A stretch of 64,000 nt of DNA from Crateriforma conspicua (lineage in GTDB: Bacteria; Planctomycetota; Planctomycetia; Pirellulales; Pirellulaceae). Below the pieces are notes generated by a model. It saw only the letters and a list, made by a program, of their open reading frames with translations, searched no databases and was not told where the DNA came from. The translations under genes and the position numbers were made by a program. Where the stretch lies: the NCBI RefSeq assembly GCF_007752935.1, contig NZ_CP036319.1, positions 6,871,155 through 6,935,154 on the forward strand, written 5' to 3'. Position 1 is the stretch's first letter, and every line of letters starts with the position of its first letter. Of this stretch, positions 16,341-30,000 are shown piece by piece.

Positions 16341-17519
16341 ATGAACCAAAACCCCAACCAACTTGACCGTCGACGATTTTCCCAGATCAGCTTTGCCACA
16401 ATGCTCTCTACTGGTGTTGCTCCGGCAATGATTGGCCGTGCATCCGCCGTCGAACCAACGAGAAAGCTCGGTTTGGCCGTTGTTGGCCTTGGAGGCTACG
16501 CAACCTCATCGATCGCTCCGGAAGTCTCCTCCTGTCAGCATGTCCGGCTCGCTGGCGTCGTGACGGGTGACGCGGAGAAGGGAAAGTTATGGGCGCAAAG
16601 ACATGGATTTAAGGAAGACGCGATTTATGACTACGACACCATCGACAAGATCGCCGGCGACGATCGGATCGACTTCGTCCACATTACACTTCCCAATTCG
16701 ATGCACGCGGAGTTTGCGATCCGTGCCGCGAAGGCAGGCAAACACGTCATGGTTGAAAAACCAATGGCGATTTCCAGTAAGGAGTGCGAACAGATCATCG
16801 CCGCCGCAAAACAGGCAGGCGTACTGCTGGGCGTCAACTATCGATTGCACTGGGAGCCGCACCACGTTCGAGCAATCGACAAACTATCGGGCGGGGCCGT
16901 CGGAAATCTGACCAATGGCAACTACGAATTCTCGTGGGGCTATGCTCGCGCATTGATGGGAAAGAACAAGGACCGGATCAAGAAGTGGCTGCTTAACCCG
17001 ACGATGGCCGGCGGCGGCGCCTTGTTCGATACCGGTGTCTATCCCATCCAAGCCGCGTGCTATCTGACAGGGCGAGAGCCGGTTGCAGTGCGCGGACTTC
17101 CCACAACATTTCATCATGATCTGTTTCCCGACGGCGTCGAAGAAACCATGAGCTATGAGCTGTTGTTCGACGATGGTTTTCAGGCACTTTGCCGTGCAAG
17201 CTACAGCCAGTCGTTTCACCAATGCACCACGTTGGGGCCCAAAGGGTCTGTTGAGATTGTTCCTGGCGATTCCAGAGGCAGCGTTTTCGGTCAGTCCGGT
17301 GGAGGCAATCCGAGCCCAAAACGCCTGCTGGTCAATCGGAAAGAGGTTGTGCTTGAACAAACGCTTCAGCAAGCAGACTTGCTGGACGCATTCGCCCAAG
17401 CAATTATCCGCGGCGATAAGACGTTCAAGACACCCGGGGAAATGGGTCTAAGGGATATTCGTATCGTCGAAAAAATCTATGAATCAGCTGCCAGCGGCGG
17501 AGTTCGCGTCAACCTATAA
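16341..17519 (+). CDS. Gfo/Idh/MocA-family oxidoreductase with Tat signal
   Basis: The ATG at 16341 is preferred to an in-frame TTG at 16329. The 392-aa protein begins with a twin-arginine leader (LDRRRFSQISFATMLSTG) and a typical export signal. Residues ~35-150 form the NAD(P)-binding Rossmann domain (LAVVGLGGYA) and end in the family motif EKPMAIS. The C-terminal alpha/beta domain carries the substrate site (AGGGALFDTGVYPIQAACYL). Secreted Gfo/Idh/MocA proteins are common in planctomycetes beside sulfatases and glycosidases and probably oxidise or isomerise sugars, with a bound cofactor. The last ~45 residues recur in a degenerate copy at 17650-17790. Confidence 0.9.
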   Translation: MNQNPNQLDRRRFSQISFATMLSTGVAPAMIGRASAVEPTRKLGLAVVGLGGYATSSIAPEVSSCQHVRLAGVVTGDAEKGKLWAQRHGFKEDAIYDYDTIDKIAGDDRIDFVHITLPNSMHAEFAIRAAKAGKHVMVEKPMAISSKECEQIIAAAKQAGVLLGVNYRLHWEPHHVRAIDKLSGGAVGNLTNGNYEFSWGYARALMGKNKDRIKKWLLNPTMAGGGALFDTGVYPIQAACYLTGREPVAVRGLPTTFHHDLFPDGVEETMSYELLFDDGFQALCRASYSQSFHQCTTLGPKGSVEIVPGDSRGSVFGQSGGGNPSPKRLLVNRKEVVLEQTLQQADLLDAFAQAIIRGDKTFKTPGEMGLRDIRIVEKIYESAASGGVRVNL

Positions 17520-17580
17520 ACTGAAGCCGATCGAAACAGCGTGATCATTTTGGCAAGATCTGGCGGTCGAACCCCGGACG

Positions 17581-17641
17581 CTGACTCACGCCCTACCAAC
17601 AAGAGAGAGCCCAGGATCCTAGGCGGTGCCGAAAACACCGC
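17581..17641. repeat. 61-bp dispersed direct repeat, copy 1
   Basis: It matches 46744-46804 in the same orientation with two mismatches over 61 bases; the first 38 bases are identical (CTGACTCACGCCCTACCAAC...). The end of the repeat can form a short hairpin (CGGTG/CACCG). It lies between the intact oxidoreductase gene and the relic of a second copy. It could be a dispersed intergenic repeat family or a recombination scar. Confidence 0.85.
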
Positions 17642-17649
17642 GTGATCTG

Positions 17650-17790
17650 GGTCAGCGAGCAGAATTGTTGGGTACAGTGGCTGAAGCCATTATTCGCGGC
17701 GACACAACGAATCGAACACCTGCGGAAATGGGCTTGATGGATATCCTTGTCATTGCGATGACCAATGGGCGGAAGCCAGCGGCGGCCCAG
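17650..17790 (+). pseudogene. Relic of a Gfo/Idh/MocA oxidoreductase C-terminus
   Basis: Translated in the frame of base 17626, this stretch gives ELLGTVAEAIIRGDTTNRTP then AEMGLMDI. It parallels the end of the intact gene just upstream (DLLDAFAQAIIRGDKTFKTP then GEMGLRDI). Only about 45 codons of homology remain, with no catalytic domain and no start, so it is a decayed fragment. The rest of 17520-18042 shows no other gene. The 61-bp repeat abuts the left end of the relic. Confidence 0.75.
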
Positions 17791-18042
17791 GTGGTCGGTT
17801 TTCAAGCGTTCCGTCACGCCAATCTCAGGCGATATACGTCGAATCGCGCAAACTTGAATTTTTTGCCCTGCCCCGACGACTTGCGTTCCACAACGAACCT
17901 AATCGCTCGCCAGGTAAGTCAATCTTCTCCTCAGCTGAATACCGACGCTCCCATTCGATTTCCTGGCGTTTGTTTCACTCCACTCCCCGGTACTTCCAGT
18001 CGATTCTGTGGATTAAAAAGCTGTATCCTTGATTGATAAAAT

Positions 18043-21000
18043 CTAGAAGAGCCTGCCAATGGCTTGATCGATGTCGTCGTCTTCCGATACTGAAGCCGGT
18101 TTGGGACTGAAACCGATCCATTCGCCTTCGGCGGAAGCTTGCCGCCTGAGTTGATTGAGCACCCATAAGACGTCCATTGCGGTGACGCGATCGTCACCAT
18201 TGACGTCCAAGAAGGAATCGCTCGGTCCGGGCGGATTTTCTAGGTCAATGCTGGTGGTTGAAGAACGCTGCAATGCATTGATGATCAACAAGGCATCCAA
18301 CGGGGTAACGCGATTATCCCCACTTACATCAAACCGGTTGCTCGGGTTCGTCCACGTCGCATCCACCGCGGCGGGCTGAAGCGAGAACGTCATCCTGCCG
18401 TCCTCATTGCCGTCGATGTCACTGACGCCGCCTTCACGGGCCGTTAAGAGAACGCGATTGGCAAGAATGTCGATCGTGTCATCAGTCGTGCTACCAAACT
18501 CATCAAGAACCGGGGGTAGCGGATCTGGCTGGTCGTCGACCGTGTAAACCATGGCGACTCCCACTTCGTTGGGAACGCGAATTTCTACATCAGCTCGGCC
18601 CCCCCGCGCTAGACCCGCGACCGAGAATGACAAACGTCCGAATGGGAACCGGGCATCTGTCTTGCTATCACTAACCGCATCGTCCGCTGAAATGAACTGT
18701 AATGTTGTTCCGGGATCACTCACAAGCGTGACTGGACCGCCGACCGTTTCGATCGATGCGACGTAGGACTGCAAGGAATCCAAGATGCCATCGTCATTGG
18801 CGTCCGCGCCGGCGAGCGAGTTATCTTCTTCGTCATTGCTGATCCCATCGCCGTCAATGTCATCGCTTCCCCCGATCGATGGAAGCGTGATATCGCGTGG
18901 TGTGACCATGTCGATGACGAATGACAGCGGCGTTGTTGCCTGCAGACCGCCGCCGAGTTCGCTGAAAACTCGATAAAGGCCGATCGGCAAACTGTCGACG
19001 AGATAGTTACCTTGCGCGTCGACGGAAACGATCCGGTCGACAACGCCATCGTCACCTTCGTCGATCTTGACCATGCCATCGGTCAACGGCAATTCGTCCG
19101 CTTGGCGAATTCCGTCGCCATTAACGTCAACAAACAGGGAACCGCTGATTGAACCGGTTTGCAAAACACTGACTGTTACAGGCGCCGTTGCGGTAGCGTC
19201 GCCGTCGCTGACCAGTACTTCGAAAGTGTAGGTCGTACCTCCCTGGTCAATGGTCGGCGTCCAGTGGATCACGCCAACATCGTCGATGACGACGCCTACG
19301 GGTGCATTGATCAGGCTGTAGTCCAGATTGTCTCCATCGGGATCTGCAGAAGCGGTTGGAATCGTGATTTCGAAACTTTCAACAACCTCGGCTGCGGCGA
19401 TGGGTTCGATCGTCGGCGAGTCGTTGACAGGGGTAACGTTCACCGGCGTGGTTTCAACAACCGTGGCCCCATCAGCATCAGTCACTGTAACGGTGATGAC
19501 GTAGTCATCGTCAGATGAGTAGACGTGCCGCACGGAATCACCCGTCCGAACCGCCGATCCGTCGCCAAAGTCCCACGCAATTGTCACCGCGTCCGCGTCG
19601 ATCACATCGACCGCGGCGAGGAACGTTTGGTCCTCGATGATTGTGCCCGGGATGTCCGTGGTGACTAGCGGCGTGTCATTGGAAACGACGATCTCGAGTG
19701 ACTGTTCAAAGGTCTCGCCGTCGCCATCAATCACGCGAAGCGTTGTTGAAAAACTTCCTTCGGGGAAGTCATGCGTGAATTTGCCATTGGCCCCGGCGCC
19801 TTGGCCAGTGATGGTCAAGTCATCGGTAATGCTTTGCGATTGGCCGTCCCCCCAGTCGATGGTGACCGTCCAATCGGTGCGGTTGATCGATCGCGATGGG
19901 TCGGTGATTGAGACTTCGACGACACCGCCGAGGCCCTCCGCGATGAAGGCTTCGTCAATGGTAAAGGTTTGCGTGGGCAGAGTTTCCGTCACCGTGACAT
20001 CAAACGAATCCTCGAACCGTTCGCCGTCGACGATCGCCAAGACATTGATCGTGTACGTGCCGGCGTCGCCATAAAACGTTTGTAGATTGACGGCATCTCC
20101 GCTACGAGTACTGATGGCTACGACAGGATCGCCGTTGCCGTAATCAATGTTGTATAGCACTGATTCATCGCCGGGGTCGACAACGAAGGACCGACGCAAG
20201 GCGAAGTCGCCTTCGGATGCGGTCACGTCGTCGCCGACGACGAACTGCGAAGCGACTTCGTCGACAAAGAAGGTCCGCGAATCAACGAAGGCCCTTCCGT
20301 CGCTACCACGCGTGGCAACGAGCGTGGCCGTGTAGATGCCGCTGTCGGTCGGCTTGAATTGAACCGATTCGCCACCGAGTCGATTCGCTTCGACACCGGG
20401 TCCGTCGACCTGCCATTGGTAGGTATAGGTGTCACCGGTTGTTGTAAAGGTTCCGCTGCGAAGCGTTACCACGTCGCCTTCGTTGACCTGACCGGGATTG
20501 GAAATTGCTGCACCAGCGAAATAGGAGAAATCCTGGTTCGTCACGACACTGAAGCCGCCGATGTCCCAACCGTTTCCGCCACCGCTAATGATTTGGCGAA
20601 TGTTCTGCCCGTCCTCCAACTCAATTTCGCCTTCGGCGTCATCAAGCAGCACCGTGTAGTTACCCAGCCGATCAGAGATCGCAGCAAATTCGCGCCCTCG
20701 ATTGGAAACCGAAACAACTCGGGTGCCTTCATCCGGCATCGACACTCTGCGGACACTGCCCTGCCCCAACGAGTAGCCGACGCCCAAGGGCAACATGTGA
20801 ACGGTCGTCGCACCGAATGCATCGGTGGCCGTCAACTCGATTGTGACAACCTCGGTGATCGGATTGGGAGCATTCAACTGAAGCTCGCCGTTATCGACCC
20901 TAACCTCGGCATTGCGGTGGTTGACGTTCGCCGTGATGACCAACGAACCGCTCTGATCGTCGTCGAACAACGATTGGACGTCGGCGAACAGACGCCGGTT

Positions 21001-24000
21001 ACTGCTTGGCGAAACCGCTACACCCGCTGGACCGATCCACGTCGGTGCCTTGTTGACATCAATCTGCACCACGCCGTCGCGGGCCGCAAGTTCGCCCAGG
21101 AGGATGTCACGCTGAGTGTCGCTGACCGTTGTGCCACGGACCTCCAGATGCACCAGAGAATCAGCCGCCGAACCAAGGCTGGGACGCAGCACAATGGCGT
21201 CCGCAACCAACAGCCCTCCATCCGATCCTGAAAGACGAATCTCGGACACGTCTCTTCCAATCTCCACCAAGCCAATCGACTGCATCTCACGGTCACCGTA
21301 AACGCGACCGCGGCTGGCCAATCGTTGATCCGCCACGCCGACAACCTGACCATTGATCGCGTACTGGGCCGCTGAAGTGTGTGAGGAATCACCATGCCAC
21401 AAGCCAAACAGCTCGTAGCGACCGCTGGGGATGTCGCCGGTGTTCCAAACGTATGCATGGTCACCCTCGTCCAGATCCGCATACAAGTAGCTGCCGCCAA
21501 CACTTCCGGGATCAACGGACGCATGCCAGGTTCCAGCGATCCCATCGACACGCGCATCAATGACCTCGGTCGCGATCAACGTTCTCAGGTCCAGTTGATT
21601 GAGTCCTTGCTGAGCAAAGATGTTGCCCGAAGCATCGAGTACCCGCAGGTTGCTCAAGTTTCGCAGCGGAGACAGATCGGTCACGGAGTTGCCGGCGACT
21701 GTCAGCACGCGCAATTCTTCCAGGGTTCGCAAACCACCGATTGAAGTGATGCTCACTCCGCGTTGATCGCTCAGATTCAGTGTCCGCAGGGTTGTCAGAA
21801 ACTGCAAGGGATTCGTGGACGTCAACTGGTTGTTCGACAAGTCCAAGTGCTCGATGGCGAGCAGTCCTTGAGTATCGTTGTTGCGCGGTCGCAACACCGA
21901 CAGGCTGGTCGAGTCCAAGTTGTTCCCAGACAAATTCAACGAACGAAGGCCAACCAAATGCTGTAAGCCTTCCAGGTCCGTCACCCCTGAATTGGAAAGG
22001 TCCAATTCGGCAATCGACGATAGCTCCGATGCGTGCACCGGTCTGGCGAACTGGACATCACCGCCAACCGTCGTCACCACGGAAACACCCAAGACCGCTC
22101 CGATGGCTTCGGCGATGGGTTGTTGCGTGATCACGACTTGGCCCGGCAAGATCTCCAATGGATCGACGCCGATGACGGCAATCGGGTCACGTTCTTGTCG
22201 AGCATCGACAAATTCGTTGAAGCGATTTTCGATCAGATCGCCACGGGTGAAATCGCCCGCATCGGCGTCACGACGTTCGAACACCTCGGCGACGAGAGTG
22301 TCGCGACCGCTGCCGCCAAAGACGCGATCTTTGCCCGGGCCGCCGATGACCACGTCGTCGCCGTCGCCACCGTCGACTCGATCATTTGGCCCAGTGTCGT
22401 GCCCATCGGCCAACAGCGGCGCGTCAACTTGAAGGTCGTACGCGATCGAACCGTCTGTTTGTCCTGACGGACGCGACACACCGATGAAGTATTCACCCGC
22501 GGGCAAGTTCCGCATGTCGAATTGGCTGAAGTCATCCGCGATCAGCCGTCCTTCTCCATCGATCAAGCGACCCTCGACGCCACTTGATCGTGTTAGAAAC
22601 AGACCGTCGTCTGGGCCCGGCGATTGAATCTGCGCCTCGCCTTCAGTGACCGTCATCGTGACGACGATTGATCGATAGCCTTGGTCAAGTAAATCACGCA
22701 GGGCCTCGAGATTGCTGGACAGATCGAGTGTTTGCTGCGATTGGGTTTCGTCAAAACTCATTGTCCTGGTGAAGACGACTTCCTGGTCGTCTTCGGTGCC
22801 CGTGATCCTTCCGTCGTTGCGACCTCCGGCAAAGTTCAAGGTGACTTCAGTTCCACCTCCGATGTTGCTTTCCTGTTGAACCGGGTAAGTACCACCGGGC
22901 GAGCCGTCACTTCTCCAAACCTGTTCCCCGATGATGTTGTCGTTGCGATATCCCGCGTACAGAAGTTGATCGTCGTCGACTACGAAGTTATTGAAAAAGC
23001 CACTTGTGGTGGGCTCGTAGATGAAACGATCCAAGGTTGAGAGTTGACCGGAGGGCACGTCATAGGCCAACAATTCATAAGTCCGCCCCGGGGCACTGTT
23101 GAAGAGTTTCTCGACGCCCATGATTAATCGCTCGCCGAGCAACTTCGCGTCGTCAACGAGGACATTCCGACTTGCCGTAAGCTCTTCTTCGGCAATCACT
23201 CGCCCATCCGGATCAACCTCCTGAACAATGATCCGAGTCGGCCCGTCACGGCCAAGCAACACCACTGTGTCTCGTAACGCAAACAGTTCAAAGATTCCGT
23301 TGCTGAGCGGTTCTTTCGACGTGTTCGGGGTATAGATCAGGCTAGTTCCATCATCCCCGGAATACCAAATGTCACGGCCACTGGCAAAGTAAACCCCGCC
23401 CGATTCCTTGTCTTCAATCGTGTATCCGTATGGCGAGTTCTCGTCGGTTTTGTCGAACGCTTGAAGCAACTTCGTTCCCGCCGCCGTGCCATCGGTGACG
23501 TAGGCCCCGCGAACGTTCGCTGCGTCTGCCGCGGTGAAGAAGAAACGGTCTCCTCCGGCGATGTTGTTCCTATTGCTTCCCAGTGCGAAAAAACCGCCGG
23601 GTCGGAAGAACTCGACCGGTTCACCAGAGCCATCGAATAGATAAAACGCTCCTCTGTCAAAGAGAATCAAGCCGGCATCAATTTTGGCGACAATCTCAGC
23701 GGTGTCACCGACCACCGCGACCTCGTCCATCAAGTTGGTGCCACCGAAATTTCGAATGACGGCCAACTTGCCTTCGAAGTCGTTGTTGCTGTATCCGGTG
23801 ACGTAAAGATCGCCGTTGAATTCAAACATACTGCCTTCGATGTTCAGATTCAGTCGATCGCGATCGGCGATCTCGCGAATCGATGTTTCGGTTGCAAAAT
23901 AGAAGGTCGTCTCTGGGCCGCGTCCAATTTCGCCGCCTTCTTCCTCGCCGCCGAACTCGGACACAGTGAAGACCGCACCGCCGCGCCAGGCGGTGATGCT

Positions 24001-27000
24001 TCCGGGTAAGCTGCTTCTCGGACCGGGGGTCAAATCCTCGACCAAGCGGACATCACCCGGCGAACCGTTGGTCACGTACAGTTCAATTCCGGTATCCGGA
24101 GTGGAGGCCCTGAAGAACGTGCGACCCTCGCTAGCCACCGTGAATCCTTCGGGTTGTCGCACGGGCTCCACCGCATTGCCAGCCTGACCAATGCCCGTCA
24201 AACCCAATTCAGCATCGACCAGGGTCCCCGGTTGATCGATGAGCGAAAGGAGTTGGCCGAGATCCAACTCCAAAGCGCCGAGGCGTCCACCCGGTGTCAG
24301 GGTGACACTTGGGTCATCACCATCGCCGCCGGAAAGCGGGATCGTCGCGACCACACCATCCGCTCGAACCGTCGATTGCACCGGAGCATAAGGTGATAAG
24401 CTGATGCGATCACCGATGCGACCATCTCCAAGCGAACGGAAGCGATACCAATCCACCGCGGTTCCATCGGCCAACGTCGCATCGATCGTGAAGTCACCCT
24501 GCGAATCACGAATGATGTCGCCGATCCCACGAATGGAATCGTTGGCAAGTTCTGTAACATCACCGCCGGGCACTCCAATCGTTCTCGGGCCGCCAGCAAT
24601 TCCGTAGATCGCCCCCCCTCGGAATAAACCGTCGCTTGTTGTGACGGTTCCCGAGCCGAACAGCAAGTCGTCGATGCCGTCACCGCTCAGGTCGAACGCA
24701 CCGATCGGCAGCCCGCTCATGGTGGAGCCACCCACGGGTGCCGATACGATCACATTATCAATTCGCTCATCATCAAAGCTGGTTTCCGTCGACCGATTGA
24801 AAACGTTCAAGGCGTCATAGAAGACACTGATGCGGCGACCGGTCAAACCATCTTCGGTGATCGCAAGATCGGAGATCCGATCGCCGTCGAAATCGCCGAT
24901 CGAAACCGATGGTCGCTGCAACACTCCGTTGGTGTTGTCCGCGAGTACGATTTGCGCATCGAAGCGTTTTTCGACCGCCAAACGACTGTTGTCGAGCAAA
25001 GTATCCGCGGTCATGATTCTCGCCACGCCACGACTAAAGAAATCGGCACCGGCATAGTCGGCAACGAACACCAGATCCGTTCGTCCGTCGGAGTCCAGGT
25101 CACCAGCGAATACCGGCGTGTCTTGATTGAGGGCTCCCGTTTGCGACCGACCATCACCCGATAGGACGATCTCGCTAAACGCGGCGATGACCGGTCGATC
25201 ACCGATGGAGACTCGAGACCCCGTCGTGCCGCCCGCGATTCGATGTGTCAGGGCAACCGCGGTGATCTCATCGTGATCGAACTTCCAACCATAGGGGAAT
25301 GTTCCGATCAAATCGTCCCGACCATCGCCATCAATGTCACCAAAAGTCACATGAAGTTGGTCGGTGCCACCTATCGAAGACAGCTCTGCGTCAAGCACAT
25401 CGTCACTGACCGCGATCTCATTCGATTTTCCTTCGCCGACCGACAACAGATTCGCGGCACTCAGAACGGAGTTGATTTCAAAGTTTGTGGCGATCGGCGC
25501 CCCGTCGCGGATGACCCCATATCCCAACTGGTCCGCCGTTCCGGTGACCAACAACGTCGGCAACTCCGCGAAAATCGCCAGATCCGGCACACCGTCATCG
25601 TCGTACTGGATCCAATCCACTTGAACACGGCTTGGATCACCTGAATGTGTCAGAGCCGCGACTTCCTTCGCTGAACCTCCCACCGTAATAACGCGCTGGT
25701 CTAGCCCCCGAAGCGCCAAAGCCGCATTGGTACCAGTCAGCGTTGAACCACGGAGGACTCTGACACGGGTGATGCCGCCAAGTGATGTCTGATGGAAGGT
25801 CAAATCGTCCAACCCATCGCCGTCCAAGTCGACGATCGTATCGGCGATCTGATAACCGCCGGCGGTCAGATCAATCACGTAGTCGGCAACTTCGGTGATG
25901 TCAGCGACGGACGGATCGAGTCTCTCGCTCCCCAGCACAACGTAGGCCGCATTGTCGCTGGCGAAAACCGCGTCGGGGCGTCCATCACCATTGATGTCGC
26001 CTGCTGAAATCACTCGCGACACCCCTTCACCTGACGCCACTCCCTCGGCCGTGAAGACGTTGTGGAGCGTCACCACCGGTTGATCAAGCGTTGTTGGACT
26101 AACGGGAACATGAATCAATCGCCGCGTCGCCGTTGGATACTCAAACGGCTGCGCAGGCATCGCGGCGGTCGCTGCCGTTGGCGATGGAATGTCCCGAGGT
26201 GTCGTCAGCTGATACTCGCCCAAACCCAACGCGGCCTGGCCGCTGGTTTGACCATCAGCGAATCCCAGATTCGCGAGTGCCAGTTCGTTCCCGGTGATGG
26301 TGACCGTTTGCCCGGCCGACGAAAGGAATAACAGACGTTCGCGGGCGACGTCATAGAACGCGCGCACATGGTCGTCCACGCCGATCGATTCAAGTTCGTC
26401 GTTGATTCTCTGGGCAACGGATGATCCCGGTTTGCTCGGACCGAGAATGATGTTCACTCGACGAGCAAATCCCAGCGAACGGGTCTGCAGGCGGAATTCA
26501 ACCGGCGTGAAACCGTCAGGTGAAATCAGATCCGTCAGCAGTGGCCCCCCTGCCACCAATGCGGAAGCCGTCGGATTGGTGACACCCACCAGATACATCT
26601 CTGCGGTTCCATCGGTCACCGTAATGCGATCCGTTACCGGGTCCAGTGCGGCGGGCAAGACTTGCAAACCGGCGACGTCGCTGAACGCGAACAACTCCGA
26701 GGACAAGGGATCCGTCAGCGTCAACGTGATGTCATCGTTAGACAATGCCTCGCCGTCGGCCGGCAGCGGCAACAGGTACCAATCGGTCGCATCGCCCTCG
26801 TGCAGCGACAACCCGACGGCTGTACCGGAGGACAGATCGATTGGCCGTGCGCCGGTCAATAGCGAATTTGAATCGCCGTTGATCGTGAACTCAAAGCGAT
26901 CGAACAGCGTCGTGCCAGTTTGCACATCATCGCCGATCAGCAAGTCGCCTCCGGAACCGCCATCGATATCGTCATTGCCTTTGCCGCCAACAATTTGATC

Positions 27001-30000
27001 GATACCGGTTCCGCCACGAATGATGTCGTCAAATGGGGATCCGAACAAACGATCGTTGCCCGCACCGCCTTCGATAATGAACGAGGATGCCAAGGCACCG
27101 CCGGCAAAGTCACCTGGCGAAATACCGTAGCTTTCTCGCTCGTCACTGCTGCCATCGGGCCGATCGAACTGGAAGCCACCCACGCGAACCTGTTGCAATT
27201 CGCCGGCGCTATCCGGAAGAATACTGACCGAAGCCTCTTCCAAGTGAACTTCGTCGTCACCATCGCGGGTGTCGAACTCGGTCAACTCCACACCGCGAGT
27301 GCGATAGCTGGCTGTGGCGATGACGAACTCGTCTCCATCGACGAGGAACGTTTGGTTGGCAGTATCCCAAACCTTGGCGGCTAATTCATACGACGAAAGC
27401 AATGGCTGGTAACGCAGCGTCACCACATCAGGTACCGTGTTGCCAAAGTCATCGACATCACCACCGAGGTAAAGCACGCGGTCGACTCCGTCACCTCCTT
27501 CGATCTCATCGGCCAGCGTCGTGTTGAGCCCACCATCCAATGTGGGAATGATTTGGAACGTATCGTCCCCGTCCTCGCCGACCAAAATGTCACTAGCGTT
27601 GCCGTCGATGCCACCGGTCAGGATGTCGTCACCTGATCCACCGATCACCCAGTCTTCTGATGGTCCACCGCGAAGGATGTCGTCACCGGGGCCACCAACA
27701 AGAACGTCGCGGCGCAGGAAGGTGTCCGAGACCGTTCCCAAAGCGACCCGGCTATTTCCGAGCGGCAACTCGTCGGCCAGGTCGATTCCAAGGTTGTACG
27801 AAGTCGGGTAGTCGTTCAGGCTACGAACGCGAATGAAAAACTGCTGGCCGGCAGAGAAGGACTGGCCAGCAATCGATAGCGACGTTCGTGATGTTCGGCG
27901 GCTATCCAGATTCGAGGGACCAACGTCGCCGGCCCCGGTCTGAAGAAGAATCAGGTTGTCATCGCCCGCGTCATATTCGAACAGCTGCAATTCGATCTGA
28001 TCGTTATCCGACAAGGAATCAATGACAAACTGCGACCCGGCCGCAAACGTCATGTCGTCAACGGTGAACGAATACCAGTCGATGTCCGTCGGCGAATCGA
28101 GCGACGCGAACTCAAAGTACGTCGTGTCGGAAATCATCGTTTGGTTGTCATCAAGCAAAGACGTCAAATCAAACGCGGCAGAAAAATCATCCGGATCGCC
28201 GATCACTTCGTTGCGCCGGTCGGCGTCGCCAATATCAACCAGGATTGCCGTCCCCGATTCATACTCGACCACGTCATCGCCTTCTCCGGCAGCCACCCAA
28301 ACGGTCTTTTGCACCGTCGGGCCAACGCGGACTTCGTCGTCACCCGCACCCGCGTTCACGATGATTGCCAAGAAGTCGCCTTCGGGTGGCAGCAGATCGC
28401 CGGAAAGTTCTAACGAACGCGCCGCGAGTCGCCGAGTATCTTCATCGGTCGCGTCTTGAATCTCTTCGACCCGCTGGACCAAGTCACTGGGATCCCAAAC
28501 CAGCGTTCCATCGGGGTTGGTCGCGGCAAAGTCCAATCGCACTGTGGCGTCGAAACTGAAAAAGCCGTTGTTCTCGGTTTGCCGTGTGATCAGGTGGTGG
28601 CCACCAAGTAAACCGGGTTCGGTCACGTAATCAACGGTGATGCGATCATCGAGACCCGATCCGCCGTAGTACCACACCGAATCGTGGTTGCGAGCGTACT
28701 CAAGCCATTCGTCACCCTGCGGCACGCCAAACTGTTCCAGCAGATTCCCGTCGACATCGAACAACTGATCGTCGCCGTCGCCACCGTACATAAAATCGAG
28801 CCCGGTTCCGGCAAACAGACGATCGTCCTGATCACGACCGAGCATCCGGTTCAATCCGGTATCTTCTAATTCACCATTACCAGCGAACACACCAAACGAA
28901 GCACCGGCATTCGGGTCACTGGACCACGCGTACAGGTCATTGCGTCCGATGCCGCCAAGCAAGTCATCGTTCCCGGTGCCGCCGAACAGTTGATCGAAGT
29001 CATCCGACGAACCTTCACCGGAGTCACCGAACAATCGGTCGTCGCCGCCCAAGCCGAACAGGTCGTCGTCCCCCGATCCACCATCCAGCCGGTCGCGGCC
29101 AGCGGAACCGGTAAGCCGGTCATCGCCTGAACCGCCTTGGAAAACGCCGACCCAATCCCGGCTGCGGGCGGCCAAGTCCGAAGTATCAAAACTCGGATCA
29201 AAACCGATCGTGTCATCGCCGGCCAAGCCATTGATCTGGAACTGTTCAACCAATGTGTTGCCATCGGTGTCTTTGATCACGATGGGCAAATCGCGACCGT
29301 TGTAACGCACGACCGCTTGGCCAGCTCCATCGCCCGCGATGGTAATGTTGTCATTGAACGAGCTGCCGTCTTCGGGCACGACGCCGTTGATGATCAGCAC
29401 GTCGGTTGAATTATCCAAACCGAACGGACCCTCCTCGGGTGCATTGGTCCGTCCGCCATCAAGCACGTCGTTATCGATGCCGTACTCGGCTCGCACGTCC
29501 AGCCGCAGGAAGTCAATCCCTCGACCGCCGAACAGCTCGTCGTCACCATCATGACCTTCCAGTTCATCAACGTTGCCACCACCGAACAACCGGTCATTCC
29601 CCCCATGACCGGCCAACAGGTCATCACCGAAACCGCCGACGATCAAGTCATCGCCGCCCAAGATGAAACGCGAGACATTCGGCTGATAAACCGGGCCGGT
29701 CAATTCATCACCCAGCAGACGGTCATCCCCACCGCCGCCACGCAATTCATCACGACGCAAATTGCCCAGCAACTCATCGGCACCTTGACCTCCATCAAGG
29801 TACTCACCGTCAAGCAACGTTTCAGCCGGCGATGTTGATGCCGCCCAAGCCCAAATGACGTCATTGCCGTCACCGCCAAACGAACGTTGCCCGCGCGTTT
29901 CGATTACGCCGTCGACGTCGACCCCCGCACCGCCGCGGATGAAGTCATCACCGCCATCACCAAAGCTGAAGTCAATGCCGCCGAAACCTTGGACGTCATC

